Below the pieces are notes generated by a model. The model saw only the letters and a program-made list of their open reading frames with translations. It had not been told where the DNA came from and did not search any database. A DNA stretch of 64,000 nucleotides from AM-1111 sp046302135 (GTDB lineage Bacteria > Bacteroidota > Bacteroidia > B-17B0 > Aurantibacillaceae), in NCBI GenBank assembly GCA_046302135.1, contig JBKCIQ010000014.1:8051-72050 (forward strand), given 5' to 3'. Below, one piece after another: positions 35,955-44,614 of this stretch. The position numbers and the translations under genes are program-made. Position 1 is the first letter of the stretch. The number at the start of each line of letters is the position of its first letter.

Positions 35955-37211
35955 ATGAGCAAAATCAATTTCAATAATTATACCTACAGTGTAGTGGATC
36001 GTTTTATCCGCTATGCAAAAATTGACACGCAAAGCGACCCAAATTCGCCCACCTGCCCCAGTACTGAAAAACAGAAAAATCTGAGCAGACTGTTGGTAGA
36101 AGAGTTAAAACAAATGGGCATTGAAGATGCTGAGATCGATGAAAATGGATATGTCTATGCAACGATTCCATCCAACACAGATAAAAAAGTCCCCGTGATT
36201 TGTTTTTGTTCGCATGTAGACACCTCCCCAGACTGCACCGGTGAAAACGTGAAACCGCAGATACATCACAATTATCAGGGACAGGATATTATTTTGCCAA
36301 ATGATAAAACACAAGTCATAAAATTTGCGGATCATCCGGATCTCAAAAATCAAATCGGTAATGACATCATAACGACAGACGGAACTACTTTGTTGGGAGC
36401 AGACAACAAAGCCGGAGTTGCTGAAATCATGGATGCCGCCAACTTTCTAATGACTCATCCCGAAATCAAACATGGAAAAATCAGAATACTATTTACACCC
36501 GATGAAGAAATTGGAAGAGGAGTTGACAAATGTGATATGAAAAAATTGTCTGCTGATTTTGGATATACGATAGATGGCGAAACATTGGGCCATATTGAAA
36601 ATGAAACTTTTTCTGCCGACGGAGTTCTAGTTAGCATCAAAGGATTTCCAACCCATCCCGGGTTTGCAAAAAATAAAATGGAAAACTCCATGAAAATTGC
36701 AAGTGAAATTATTTCAAGTTTGCCAAATGAAAAATCGCCGGAAAAAACAGAAAAGAAAGAAGGTTTCATTCACCCTGTTTCATTAAACGGAACACTAGAT
36801 GAAACCAAGATTAATTTCATCATCCGAGATTTTTCCACTCCCGGCCTTACCAAGCTAGAAGATGAATTGAAAAAAATTGTTGAATCGGTAATGAAAAGTT
36901 ATCCAAAGTCGAGTTATACCTATCAGGTTACTGAACAATACAGAAACATGAAAGAGGTATTGGATCATCATCCTCAGGTTACTGAATTCGCACTTGAGGC
37001 AATAGAGCGCAGTGGAGTAAAACCAGTCCTTTCGAGTATACGCGGAGGAACGGACGGCTCAAGATTATCTTTCATGGGACTCCCCTGCCCTAATATATTT
37101 GCAGGAGAACACGCATTTCACAGCAAGCAAGAGTGGGTTAGCGTACAAGACATGCAAAAAGCGGTGCAGACCATTGTTAACCTGACGGCCGTTTGGGAGG
37201 AAAAAAGCTAG
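35955..37211 (+). CDS. pepT: Peptidase T (tripeptide aminopeptidase)
   Basis: The 418-aa M20-family enzyme removes N-terminal residues from tripeptides in the cytoplasm. Ligands and the catalytic segment are visible: the first metal His and Asp (CSHVDTSPDCTG), the bridging Asp (DGTTLLGADNKAG), the catalytic Glu pair (TPDEEIGRG), DGETLG, and the last His (AGEHAFHSKQEWV). Length is standard. It lies 49 nt after the M1 aminopeptidase on the same strand, so peptides trimmed outside may be finished here. Confidence 0.95.
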   Translation: MSKINFNNYTYSVVDRFIRYAKIDTQSDPNSPTCPSTEKQKNLSRLLVEELKQMGIEDAEIDENGYVYATIPSNTDKKVPVICFCSHVDTSPDCTGENVKPQIHHNYQGQDIILPNDKTQVIKFADHPDLKNQIGNDIITTDGTTLLGADNKAGVAEIMDAANFLMTHPEIKHGKIRILFTPDEEIGRGVDKCDMKKLSADFGYTIDGETLGHIENETFSADGVLVSIKGFPTHPGFAKNKMENSMKIASEIISSLPNEKSPEKTEKKEGFIHPVSLNGTLDETKINFIIRDFSTPGLTKLEDELKKIVESVMKSYPKSSYTYQVTEQYRNMKEVLDHHPQVTEFALEAIERSGVKPVLSSIRGGTDGSRLSFMGLPCPNIFAGEHAFHSKQEWVSVQDMQKAVQTIVNLTAVWEEKS

Positions 37212-37282
37212 AGATTATTATCAGCCATATAACTTCGCAAAATTCTGACTATTATCAGTTAGAATGCTATTATTCCGTTTTG

Positions 37283-37290
37283 TAAATTTG
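37283..37290 (+). promoter_or_regulatory. -7 element of kmo, nearly leaderless
   Basis: TAAATTTG matches TAnnTTTG and ends only four nt before the ATG at 37295. Initiation at the usual distance would start the mRNA at or almost at the A of the start codon. Confidence 0.5.
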
Positions 37291-37294
37291 ACGC

Positions 37295-38647
37295 ATGTCA
37301 GAAAAAAACATTACCATAGTTGGTTCAGGGCTCGTAGGATCCCTACTCTCCATTTATCTAGCCAGAAGAGGACACAAAGTAAATATATATGAACGCCGTG
37401 CGGACATGCGTAAGCAAAGTATGTCGGCAGGCAGGTCGATCAATCTCGCATTAAGTGACCGTGGATGGAGAGGTCTTGAGGGCGTTGGCATAGCTGATGA
37501 AATACGAAAGATTGCAATTCCGATGTACGGAAGATTCATTCACCATAAAGATGGTTCTACCGCATATCAGCCATACGGAAAAGAGGGACAGGCTATTAAT
37601 TCCGTTTCGCGTGCAGAGATAAACATGAAGTTGATGGACCTCGCAGAGAAAGAAAAAAATGTTTCCATTCACTTTCAGGAAAAGTGCACACATGTAGATC
37701 GTTCGACTTTAACAGCCACTTTTGAAAACGAAGAGAGCAAACAGCAATCAAAAATTAAAAGCGATTTAATGTTTGGTGCAGATGGTGCATTTGCGGCATC
37801 AAGGCTGAATATGCAACTTTCCTCAGATCGTTTTGAATATAATCAACATTACATCACCGCAGGATATAAGGAATTAATTATACCACCCGGGCCCAATGGA
37901 GAATTTCTGATTGAAAAAAACGCGCTACACATCTGGCCACGCGGGAGCTTCATGATGATTGCTTTACCAAATCCTGATGGAAATTTTACCTGTACTTTGT
38001 TTCTCCCGTTTGAAGGAGAAAAATCATTCTCGAATCTAAAAACAAAAGAAGCGGTAAAAAAGTTTTTTGAGGAAGAGTTTCCGGATGCAGTTCCAATGAT
38101 GCCAAGTTTATTGGAAGATTTTTTTCATAATCCTACTTCTTCACTCGTAACGGTAAAATGCTACCCTTGGGTGTTCGACAATAAAATTGCGTTGATAGGA
38201 GATGCGGCCCACGCAATAGTTCCGTTCTACGGACAAGGTATGAACTGCGGTTTTGAAGATTGCGTTGTGCTTAATGAATTAATAGACAAGCATCATGAAA
38301 ACTGGGATAACATTTTGGAGGAGTATCAAGATTTAAGAAAACCTGATGGAGATGCTATTGCAGATCTAGCAATTGCAAATTTTGTGGAGATGCGTGATAA
38401 AACCGCTGATCCTAAATTTTTACTTCAGAAAAAAATAGAAGCATGGTTCTCAGAAAAACATCCTGAAAAGTGGATTCCCTTGTATACAATGGTAACATAT
38501 AGTCCACAGATAAGATACAGCACGGCGTTGAGAGAGGGAAATCGTCAGGAGGAAATCATGCAGCAAGTTATGGCCCTGCCAAATATAGAAACGGAGTGGA
38601 ACAGTAAAATGGTTGAAGACAAAATGTTGGAATTGATTAAAAATTAA
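37295..38647 (+). CDS. kmo: Kynurenine 3-monooxygenase
   Basis: The 450-aa FAD-dependent aromatic hydroxylase converts L-kynurenine to 3-hydroxykynurenine in tryptophan catabolism. The dinucleotide fold opens VGSGLVGSLLSIYLARRGH, and GDAAHAIVPFYGQGMNCGFED (the FAD ribityl/GD motif, near residue 303) is typical of kmo. No kynureninase or tryptophan dioxygenase is nearby, so the rest of the pathway must lie elsewhere. Its stop overlaps by 4 nt the convergent 94-aa gene. Confidence 0.92.
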   Translation: MSEKNITIVGSGLVGSLLSIYLARRGHKVNIYERRADMRKQSMSAGRSINLALSDRGWRGLEGVGIADEIRKIAIPMYGRFIHHKDGSTAYQPYGKEGQAINSVSRAEINMKLMDLAEKEKNVSIHFQEKCTHVDRSTLTATFENEESKQQSKIKSDLMFGADGAFAASRLNMQLSSDRFEYNQHYITAGYKELIIPPGPNGEFLIEKNALHIWPRGSFMMIALPNPDGNFTCTLFLPFEGEKSFSNLKTKEAVKKFFEEEFPDAVPMMPSLLEDFFHNPTSSLVTVKCYPWVFDNKIALIGDAAHAIVPFYGQGMNCGFEDCVVLNELIDKHHENWDNILEEYQDLRKPDGDAIADLAIANFVEMRDKTADPKFLLQKKIEAWFSEKHPEKWIPLYTMVTYSPQIRYSTALREGNRQEEIMQQVMALPNIETEWNSKMVEDKMLELIKN

Positions 38648-38928
38648 ACAGAGAAAATAAATTTCAACCAAGTAAGTGCAATAAAGGTAATCACCGATAC
38701 CGCAACAACCATTTTATGCTTATGGAACATAATTAGTAGGGTCATTAAAAAGGTGCCAACCGAAGTAACAAGTGCATAACACATTGATGGTCTTATATAG
38801 TAGTAATTGAATTGATTCCGCTCTTCAGGACTCATATTAAAAAAGGTAGCGACATTTACAATAAGTATAACGAAACAAATAATAATCCCTGATCTTGAGA
38901 AAAGTCTTACTGAAAAAATTTCTTTCAT
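38644..38928 (-). CDS. Small membrane protein, unknown (94 aa)
   Basis: The 94-aa protein has three predicted helices (residues 13-30, 47-66 and 71-90) with short loops and a basic N-terminus. I recognise no family. It overlaps the 3' end of kmo by 4 nt, tail to tail. It is short but has good hydrophobic periodicity, which makes it likely to be a real gene. Confidence 0.6.
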   Translation of the reverse strand: MKEIFSVRLFSRSGIIICFVILIVNVATFFNMSPEERNQFNYYYIRPSMCYALVTSVGTFLMTLLIMFHKHKMVVAVSVITFIALTWLKFIFSV

Positions 38929-39007
38929 TCGATTGCGAATTTATTGAATTCATTTACTTAAATATTACCGATCATCGAAATATTCATCAACACAAAAGAA
39001 AAAAAAA

Positions 39008-39028
39008 GCCTTCCGAGATCGGAAGGCC
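39008..39028 (-). terminator. Terminator of the 81-aa lipoprotein gene
   Basis: Minus strand GCCTTCCGA, a 2-nt loop TC and TCGGAAGGC form a 9-bp GC-rich stem followed by seven T, 24 nt past the stop of the gene. It is among the strongest terminators in the window. Confidence 0.88.
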
Positions 39029-39051
39029 TTAATTTTTAAACTAATTTAAAA

Positions 39052-39297
39052 TTACTTCTGCTCAGTCTTACCTGTTTCAGTTGCATTTTCTACAGCTTTC
39101 TGAGTGTTCTCAACAGCTTTGTTTAAAGAATCTACACCTGCATTGGTAACTTCTTCAGTTTTTTGCTGAACAGTTTCCAAACCTGCCTTTGCAAGTGAAT
39201 CAGCCAATGCCTTTTCAGCATCTTTTGCTCCACCACATGATACTAAAACTGATGCAGACACTAATGCTGCAGCTGCGAATAATGATACTTTTTTCAT
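39052..39297 (-). CDS. Small helical lipoprotein (81 aa)
   Basis: The 81-aa product has a lipoprotein signal (ASVLVSCGG, Cys at 21) and a mature part that is nearly all amphipathic helix with repeated SLAKA, SLNKA and ENTQKAVENATE segments, in coiled-coil-like style. I recognise no family. It is followed by a strong terminator and sits alone, which fits a short, abundant envelope lipoprotein comparable in style to other small helical envelope proteins. Confidence 0.75.
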   Translation of the reverse strand: MKKVSLFAAAALVSASVLVSCGGAKDAEKALADSLAKAGLETVQQKTEEVTNAGVDSLNKAVENTQKAVENATETGKTEQK

Positions 39298-39479
39298 TTT
39301 TTTATTTTTTATTGGTTATTATATTCTTTTATACCGAAATTCAATTCAGGTAACCCAAAATTTAGAAAACTTGATGAAATAATTTATAAAGTACTGATTA
39401 CCAGTAATAAAAAATTAGTAATTAAGGTAAGCACTTTTTTATTGAGAAAAAAAAAGAAAAAATAATTCAATATTGGGGT

Positions 39480-39487
39480 TACTTTTG
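39480..39487 (+). promoter_or_regulatory. -7 element of the sigma factor gene
   Basis: TACTTTTG matches TAnnTTTG, 29 nt before the ATG at 39517. No TTG stands 19 nt upstream, but a long A-tract (39446-39462) precedes it and might help initiation. Confidence 0.45.
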
Positions 39488-39516
39488 CTAAATAACGGAA
39501 TAAACTATAGCAAACC

Positions 39517-40080
39517 ATGATTGAAAAGAAATCTTGGACAGACGAAGAGCTAATCAACGGAATCAGGAATGACGAGCGATTGGCACTTTCAATGGTTTAT
39601 AAAAAGTTCTTTAAGGTAGTGTTAAAGCATGTTCTAAATAACAACGGAACTGAGCAGGAGGCAAAAGATATTTATCAGGAAAGTATTCTTGCATTGTATC
39701 ATACAGTTAGAAAAGAAAACTTTCAGCTGAATTGCCAACTACAAACTTTTATTTTTTCAATTGCAAAGCGTTTGTGGCTGAAGCAACTGGGCAGATCGGG
39801 AAAAATGATAAAGCTTGAGGTCGTTGATCATGCGGCTTCGGAACCCGATGTTACAGAGCAATTGGAGGCATTTGAGAAAAAAGAAAAAAAATTAAATCAA
39901 ATGAACGAAGGACTTAACCAACTCGGAGAGCCCTGCAAAACATTACTTACAGACTTTTATTATAACAAAATGGGAATGGATGACATTGCAGAAAAATTTG
40001 GATACACAAATGCTGATAATGCAAAAAATCAAAAATATAAATGTCTGCAGAGGCTGAAAAAGTATGTTATTAACGAATAA
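39517..40080 (+). CDS. ECF-type RNA polymerase sigma factor
   Basis: The 187-aa protein has sigma region 2 in residues 8-85 (LALSMVYKKFFKVVLKHV, then EQEAKDIYQESILALY and FIFSIAKRLWLKQL) and region 4 in residues 128-185 (LNQLGEPCKTLLTDFYYNKMG..DDIAEKFGYTNADNAKNQKYKCLQRLKK). No region 1 or 3 is present, so it is an extracytoplasmic-function type. It starts a two-gene unit with a membrane protein carrying an N-terminal zinc-free anti-sigma-like segment and a protease domain. Confidence 0.9.
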   Translation: MIEKKSWTDEELINGIRNDERLALSMVYKKFFKVVLKHVLNNNGTEQEAKDIYQESILALYHTVRKENFQLNCQLQTFIFSIAKRLWLKQLGRSGKMIKLEVVDHAASEPDVTEQLEAFEKKEKKLNQMNEGLNQLGEPCKTLLTDFYYNKMGMDDIAEKFGYTNADNAKNQKYKCLQRLKKYVINE

Positions 40081-40092
40081 AAGAAGAAGAGT

Positions 40093-41151
40093 ATGAGAAA
40101 CATTGACCTTTTTGATGATTATATTTCCGGCTCACTTAACGATGCCGATAAAATTAAATTTGAAGAAAAACTACAATCAGACCCTGAATTCAAAAAAGAG
40201 TTTGAATTACATTACAGCTTCATTTCGGTTATAAACGAAAACGAAACGCAAAAAGAACTTAAAAACTACCTCAACGAAATTCACGAAGAAGAATTCGGAA
40301 AACCGAATGTTTTACCACTAAACAGAAATAATGGTTTTTATATTAAAGTTGCCACTGTTGCCGCAGGGGTTTCAATCATTGTTTTCTTATCAGGAATTTT
40401 AATTTATCGTTTCGGACTAGACAAGGGAACAGATAACCAATATGAAGAATTGGTGAATAAGGCTGTATTGCAAATTCAAGACGTAAAGCGCGGTATTGAA
40501 AAACTGAATAAAAAAGAAGTAGCGCCGGCAACAATGGAAGCTTCCGGCTTTTGCATTTCATCCAAAGGATATATCATCACAAGCCTACACAGTGTAAAAA
40601 ATGCAGACTCGGTGATGGTCCAGAATGATAAACTTGATTTTGTTTCAGCGGAAAAAGTATGGGAAGAACCTCAGCTTGATGTTGCAATTTTTAAGCTTAG
40701 CTCAACAGAAGGAATTAATGCCATGGATTTACCAATAAGTTTCCGTAAGGAGTCTTTAGATCTTGGAGAACGAGTTTTTGCAATTGGTTACCCGAGAGAA
40801 ACTATTGTATATTCAGAAGGGAATATCAGCGCAGAAACGGGACTTAACGGAGATACCACTAAATATCAACTATCGATGCTTATCAATCCAGGAAATTCAG
40901 GTAGTCCCGTGCTAGATGAGTATGGGAACCTTGCAGGTATTATCTCAGGCAGAAATAACAGCGCTCAGGGAGTTTCGTATGCAATAAAAAGCAAATATAT
41001 TTTTGACATGATCCAAAATATTCCTGATGAAAAGCTAAGAAATGAATTAAAGCCGGATGGGAAAAACACCATCAGGAAAAACAAAAGAGCAGACCAATTG
41101 AAAAAACTGAAGCCATATGTTTTCAGTATTAAAGTTTATAAGTCTGCCTGA
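40093..41151 (+). CDS. Membrane-anchored trypsin-like protease with anti-sigma-like N-terminus
   Basis: The 352-aa protein joins two parts. Residues 1-75 resemble the cytoplasmic segment of Bacteroidota anti-sigma factors (FDDYISGSLNDADKIKFEEKL). A helix at 84-106 spans the membrane and a periplasmic chymotrypsin-like domain follows. Its triad can be read as H166 (TSLHSV), D196 (QLDVAIF) and S269 (NPGNSGSPV). It lies 12 nt after the sigma gene, so it probably controls that sigma factor. No PDZ domain is visible. The anti-sigma role is inferred from position and the N-terminal pattern. Confidence 0.75.
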   Translation: MRNIDLFDDYISGSLNDADKIKFEEKLQSDPEFKKEFELHYSFISVINENETQKELKNYLNEIHEEEFGKPNVLPLNRNNGFYIKVATVAAGVSIIVFLSGILIYRFGLDKGTDNQYEELVNKAVLQIQDVKRGIEKLNKKEVAPATMEASGFCISSKGYIITSLHSVKNADSVMVQNDKLDFVSAEKVWEEPQLDVAIFKLSSTEGINAMDLPISFRKESLDLGERVFAIGYPRETIVYSEGNISAETGLNGDTTKYQLSMLINPGNSGSPVLDEYGNLAGIISGRNNSAQGVSYAIKSKYIFDMIQNIPDEKLRNELKPDGKNTIRKNKRADQLKKLKPYVFSIKVYKSA

Positions 41152-41470
41152 TTCACATTAAACAAGTTTTATATCTCAAATTGGGCATACATTCCCGATT
41201 TAAAACATCTTTGTACCTCTTCAATTTTTACAACTTCCTGATATAGAGACACGTGTTTTTTTACACATTTATGGTACAAAGTGTGGAATAAAGTGCACAG
41301 CCCGTAATAAATAGAGTGGAAGTGTTCTTTTAATTTTTCAATCCAGGCAAATAAATAAAAATTAAAAATTGCTGAGGGAGGGATGCAAATCGTTAAAGAC
41401 GGGAACAATTTGTTTGTCAGCTGACATGAAAAGTAATGTAACATTTCCACTTTTAATTAATTAGTTTTTT
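41152..41470. other. 319-bp intergenic region with a 12-bp palindrome
   Basis: I see no tRNA and no good promoter. A minus-strand frame at 41169-41450 has an unlikely composition and no support. The clearest element is the palindrome TGTCAGCTGACA (41415-41426) ahead of the 146-aa gene. Confidence 0.5.
41415..41426. promoter_or_regulatory. Perfect 12-bp palindrome TGTCAGCTGACA
   Basis: The 12-mer is a complete dyad, 44 nt before the ATG of the 146-aa gene, a position fit for an operator. It does not match a regulator site I can name for certain. Confidence 0.35.
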
Positions 41471-41911
41471 ATGAAGTGGTTTAATTTATTAATTGTATTG
41501 ATTTTATTCAATGATGTAAAAGCTCAAAAAGTTCCAAACCAAGTTTCAGCTACAATGGATACATTAACTTCTCCGGGTGACTCAATAGTTTGGAGCAAAC
41601 ATTTTTCAATTTATCAAGCAGTCAATTACAGCAAAGGTGGGGAAATTCATAGTTATTCAATCACATCAGATGGAGTATTATTAACAGTTGCTTCAAGGAT
41701 AGATTCCAATTTAATTCCTGAGAATATTGAAAAGTATATTTTTACGTTTTTTCCATCAATGAAAATCAGCGCTTCATACCTTGTTAAAGAATATCCATTA
41801 GGTAAAAACTTCTTCAGAATTGATATTGGAAAAGCGGAGGTACTATTTGATTGTAATGGAAATTTTTTGGATTGCAGATCGAAACATGATGAATTTGACG
41901 AGTCAATTTAG
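41471..41911 (+). CDS. Exported protein, possibly PepSY-like (146 aa)
   Basis: The 146-aa product has a signal peptide of about 18 residues (LLIVLILFNDVKAQ) and a mature region in two beta-alpha repeats: YQAVNYSKGGEIHSYSITSDGVLL and LVKEYPLGKNFFRIDIGKAEVLFDCNGNFLDC. The final segment, with a strand and DCNGNFLD, recalls PepSY-like (DUF2874) domains, but the resemblance is weak. There is one Cys pair near the end (residues 131 and 137). It converges on the 128-aa gene. Confidence 0.6.
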   Translation: MKWFNLLIVLILFNDVKAQKVPNQVSATMDTLTSPGDSIVWSKHFSIYQAVNYSKGGEIHSYSITSDGVLLTVASRIDSNLIPENIEKYIFTFFPSMKISASYLVKEYPLGKNFFRIDIGKAEVLFDCNGNFLDCRSKHDEFDESI

Positions 41912-41936
41912 ATTTATTCTTTCCGAAAAAAATGAA

Positions 41937-42323
41937 TTATTTTTTGGTTTTTTTCCTTGGAATTTTACCAATCCTTTTATCCTTTTTATTGATCAGTTCA
42001 CACAATAAACCGACCTTTTCTTCAAAATGGTCATCTGAATACCGAATCATCTGCCACGCCGTATTTTTACCGGATCCCGATAGTATAGATACAGGATTTA
42101 GTCCTCCGAAATACTCTGACAGAGAGTTGTGATGATCAAAATCAGTAGCAATCCAAATCCCGTTAGAATCTGTATGAGATTCTTTATTTCTGAGAATAAT
42201 TAAAATCTTTTCACCGGAATATACTGCGTGACAACCAAACATTGGTTTAATTTCAATGTCAATATTTTGAATTAAATCCAAAACAAAAGGAAAAGGAAAA
42301 GCATTTTTTTTCTTGACCTTCAT
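41937..42323 (-). CDS. TfoX-N-like small protein (128 aa)
   Basis: The 128-aa protein has the motif IKPMFGCHAVYSGEKIL near residues 24-40, which resembles the TfoX/Sxy N-terminal domain (MFGGxGLY...). It lacks the C-terminal helical half, and the tail is very basic (KKDKRIGKIPRKKTKK). It is cytoplasmic. TfoX proteins promote competence in some bacteria, but isolated N domains are often of unknown use, so I do not claim that role. It follows the 110-aa gene with 7 nt between them. Confidence 0.65.
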   Translation of the reverse strand: MKVKKKNAFPFPFVLDLIQNIDIEIKPMFGCHAVYSGEKILIILRNKESHTDSNGIWIATDFDHHNSLSEYFGGLNPVSILSGSGKNTAWQMIRYSDDHFEEKVGLLCELINKKDKRIGKIPRKKTKK

Positions 42324-42330
42324 TCTTGAA

Positions 42331-42663
42331 TCAATCTATGAAGCCGGTATTTTTAAAATAATCTACCACTGCTTCATTTATAAGTTTATTCTGCTGTTTC
42401 GAATCAAGAGGAGGTAATTCCTCATTAAGTTTCCAATGCGGCCAGCCGTCAGGATCTCTGCCCTCGTAAGAATAATAGCCATAAGGCTCAAGCAGTGTAC
42501 AAATTGCTATGTGCATTAGATTTATTTTATCATCCTTTTTGAATTTTTTATCAAACTTTCCAAGCTCCTGCACACCTATTAAAAATAAGATGTCGGCAAT
42601 TTCAGGCTCGTTACCGAACCTTTCTTTAAACTTTTCCTGTAGTTTCTCCCATGAAGTTTTCAC
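42331..42663 (-). CDS. Conserved hypothetical protein (110 aa)
   Basis: The gene starts at GTG 42663. The product is a soluble, charged, helical protein with the ordered stretches GNEPEIADILFLIGVQELGK and LLEPYGYYSYEGRDPDGWPHW. I recognise it only as a Bacteroidota conserved small protein and assign no function. It is followed after 7 nt by the TfoX-N-like gene, so the two are probably co-transcribed. Confidence 0.65.
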   Translation of the reverse strand: MKTSWEKLQEKFKERFGNEPEIADILFLIGVQELGKFDKKFKKDDKINLMHIAICTLLEPYGYYSYEGRDPDGWPHWKLNEELPPLDSKQQNKLINEAVVDYFKNTGFID

Positions 42664-42763
42664 GATGGCAAATTTAAGCTAATTCATCATTATTAACTCA
42701 TTCACGTTGAAAACGACGATAAATCAAAAAAAATTGAAATAGCGGTAGAGTTAAATTAGTAAC

Positions 42764-43309
42764 ATGAATTATATCGACATACTAATCTGCATTCCTGTAA
42801 TATGGGGTATTTACAAAGGCGTTACAGATGGCATCATCACTCAAGTTGCAGGAATTGCGGCGTTTTTTGGTGGAGTTTGGCTAGCCTTTAACTTTTATGA
42901 AGAGTTTACGAGACTTTTTTCATTCGCAGACAAATATGCTCCAGTGATTTCATTTTCAGTAATATTTCTGCTATCGGTTCTTCTTGTTTTTCTTGCCGCA
43001 AAACTCGTAAATAAGATTGTTGATAATGCTTCGCTCTCCACAGCAAACAAAATGGCAGGAGCAGTATTCGGAGCACTTAAATTCGCTTTAATCCTAAGTG
43101 TAATATTTTTTATGGTTGATGCGATTGAATCCAGCTATCCGGCTTTATCATTTAAGCAAAAAAAAGAATCATTGTTATATCAGCCCATTGCTAAAATAGC
43201 TCCGACCATAGTTCCGGGATTAAAGAATCAAAAAATTGAATTTGGTAATAAGAACAATAATGAAATAAAGTTAAGCTACTTACCCAAAAATAATCAGGCG
43301 GGTGAATGA
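42764..43309 (+). CDS. CvpA-family membrane protein
   Basis: The 181-aa protein has four hydrophobic helices (residues 1-17, 25-43, 60-85 and 100-120) with the CvpA pattern: YIDILICIPVIWGIYKGVTDG, then LAAKLVNKIVDNA and NKMAGAVFGALKFAL. Family members are linked to colicin V production in E. coli and to envelope stress. It heads a plus-strand run. Its stop overlaps the next start by 4 nt (ATGA), so translation is coupled. Confidence 0.85.
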   Translation: MNYIDILICIPVIWGIYKGVTDGIITQVAGIAAFFGGVWLAFNFYEEFTRLFSFADKYAPVISFSVIFLLSVLLVFLAAKLVNKIVDNASLSTANKMAGAVFGALKFALILSVIFFMVDAIESSYPALSFKQKKESLLYQPIAKIAPTIVPGLKNQKIEFGNKNNNEIKLSYLPKNNQAGE

Positions 43310-44607
43310 AAAAATCCTCAATCAGTATTCTTATTTTTTCTATCCTGCTGATTTGTGTTTGGGTATCTTCTAATATTTCATGGGGAAAGGAAAACTGGAA
43401 AGGAATTTTGGAAAGTGACGCCAAGGGTTACTACGCCTATCTTCCGGCGGTATTTATTTATAAAGATTTAAATTTCACATTTTTTGATTCCATAGAAGGA
43501 AAAAAATATTTTGACAAAAACTATTATTATGATTATCGCGTTACCGCTAACAACAATAAAATAAATAAATACTGGTGTGGAACTGCAATTTGCGAATTGC
43601 CCTTCTTCTTAATTGCACACAGCCTAACCCATATCACTAACCATGAGGCAGACGGCTATTCCAAACTATATCCGATTTTCATCAATTGTGCAGGCATATT
43701 TTATCTGGTCTTTGGACTCTACTGTTTAGATAAATTAATGCAGATTTACAATATATCAGTGAAGAACAGATTAATAATCGTTGGCTTGTTTTTCTTCGCT
43801 ACCAACCTTTTTTATTATACGATTGTTGAACCAGGTATGAGTCATGTTTTTTCATTTGCATGGATCTCTTTCTTTCTCGTTCAAATCAAAAATATTATGA
43901 TTAAATTTAATTGGAGAAACTTGCTGTTTGCGTCAATAAGTATTGGACTAATATTCTTAATAAGGCCAATAAACATACTTATTATATTTTTCGTTCCATT
44001 TTTAGCTGGAAGTTTAGAGGGATTCATTTCTTTTTTAAGAGTTGTCATTAAAGAAAAAATTAAACTATTTATTGTATTATTAATTGTTCCTTCAATTGCC
44101 TCAATACAGATTTTATTATATAAAATTTCCTGTGGACAATTTTTTGTTGATTCATATCCCGGTGAATCATTCAACTTTCTTAACCCGCACCTATTTGATT
44201 TACTTTTCAGTTACAAAAAAGGACTTTTCTTATATACCCCTTTTTATCTGGTTTGCCTTTTCGGATTAATTTATCTGTTCAAGAACTCGAAGTGGGAGTT
44301 TTTTACTTTTTTTATCTTCTTTGTAATAATAAGCTACATACTTTCCAGCTGGCACAATTGGTGGTATGGAGGAAGTTTTTCCTCCAGAGTCTTTGTCGAT
44401 TATCTTCCAATCTTTGGACTTACTTTTGGAACATTACTACAAAAATCTTCTGCAAAAATCAAAAATTTTACACTTGCAATTTCCGTAATTTTGGTGTTGC
44501 TTTGTCAGGCTCAAATTTATCAATACAGGTACAATTTAATTACCTGGGACAGTATGACAAAAGAAAAGTACTGGGAAGTATTTTTGAGATTGGATAAAAT
44601 AAAATAA
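43306..44607 (+). CDS. Polytopic membrane protein, GT-C-like
   Basis: The 433-aa protein has about ten to eleven helices. The first extracytoplasmic loop has ESDAKGYYAYLPAVF (D38), as in membrane glycosyltransferases of the GT-C type and many Bacteroidota homologues that are not characterised. Later segments are HNWWYGGSFSSRVFVDY and IGLIFLIRPINILI. It overlaps cvpA by 4 nt and precedes the ROK kinase by 7 nt. A role in transferring a lipid-linked sugar is possible but inferred from topology and one loop motif. Confidence 0.6.
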   Translation: MKKSSISILIFSILLICVWVSSNISWGKENWKGILESDAKGYYAYLPAVFIYKDLNFTFFDSIEGKKYFDKNYYYDYRVTANNNKINKYWCGTAICELPFFLIAHSLTHITNHEADGYSKLYPIFINCAGIFYLVFGLYCLDKLMQIYNISVKNRLIIVGLFFFATNLFYYTIVEPGMSHVFSFAWISFFLVQIKNIMIKFNWRNLLFASISIGLIFLIRPINILIIFFVPFLAGSLEGFISFLRVVIKEKIKLFIVLLIVPSIASIQILLYKISCGQFFVDSYPGESFNFLNPHLFDLLFSYKKGLFLYTPFYLVCLFGLIYLFKNSKWEFFTFFIFFVIISYILSSWHNWWYGGSFSSRVFVDYLPIFGLTFGTLLQKSSAKIKNFTLAISVILVLLCQAQIYQYRYNLITWDSMTKEKYWEVFLRLDKIK

Positions 44608-44614
44608 ATTAAAA

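Noticed and set aside
41169..41450. A 93-aa minus-strand open frame in the gap before the 146-aa gene
   Set aside because: Composition is odd for this genome, it has no recognisable motif, and it covers the region holding the palindrome. I treat it as chance.
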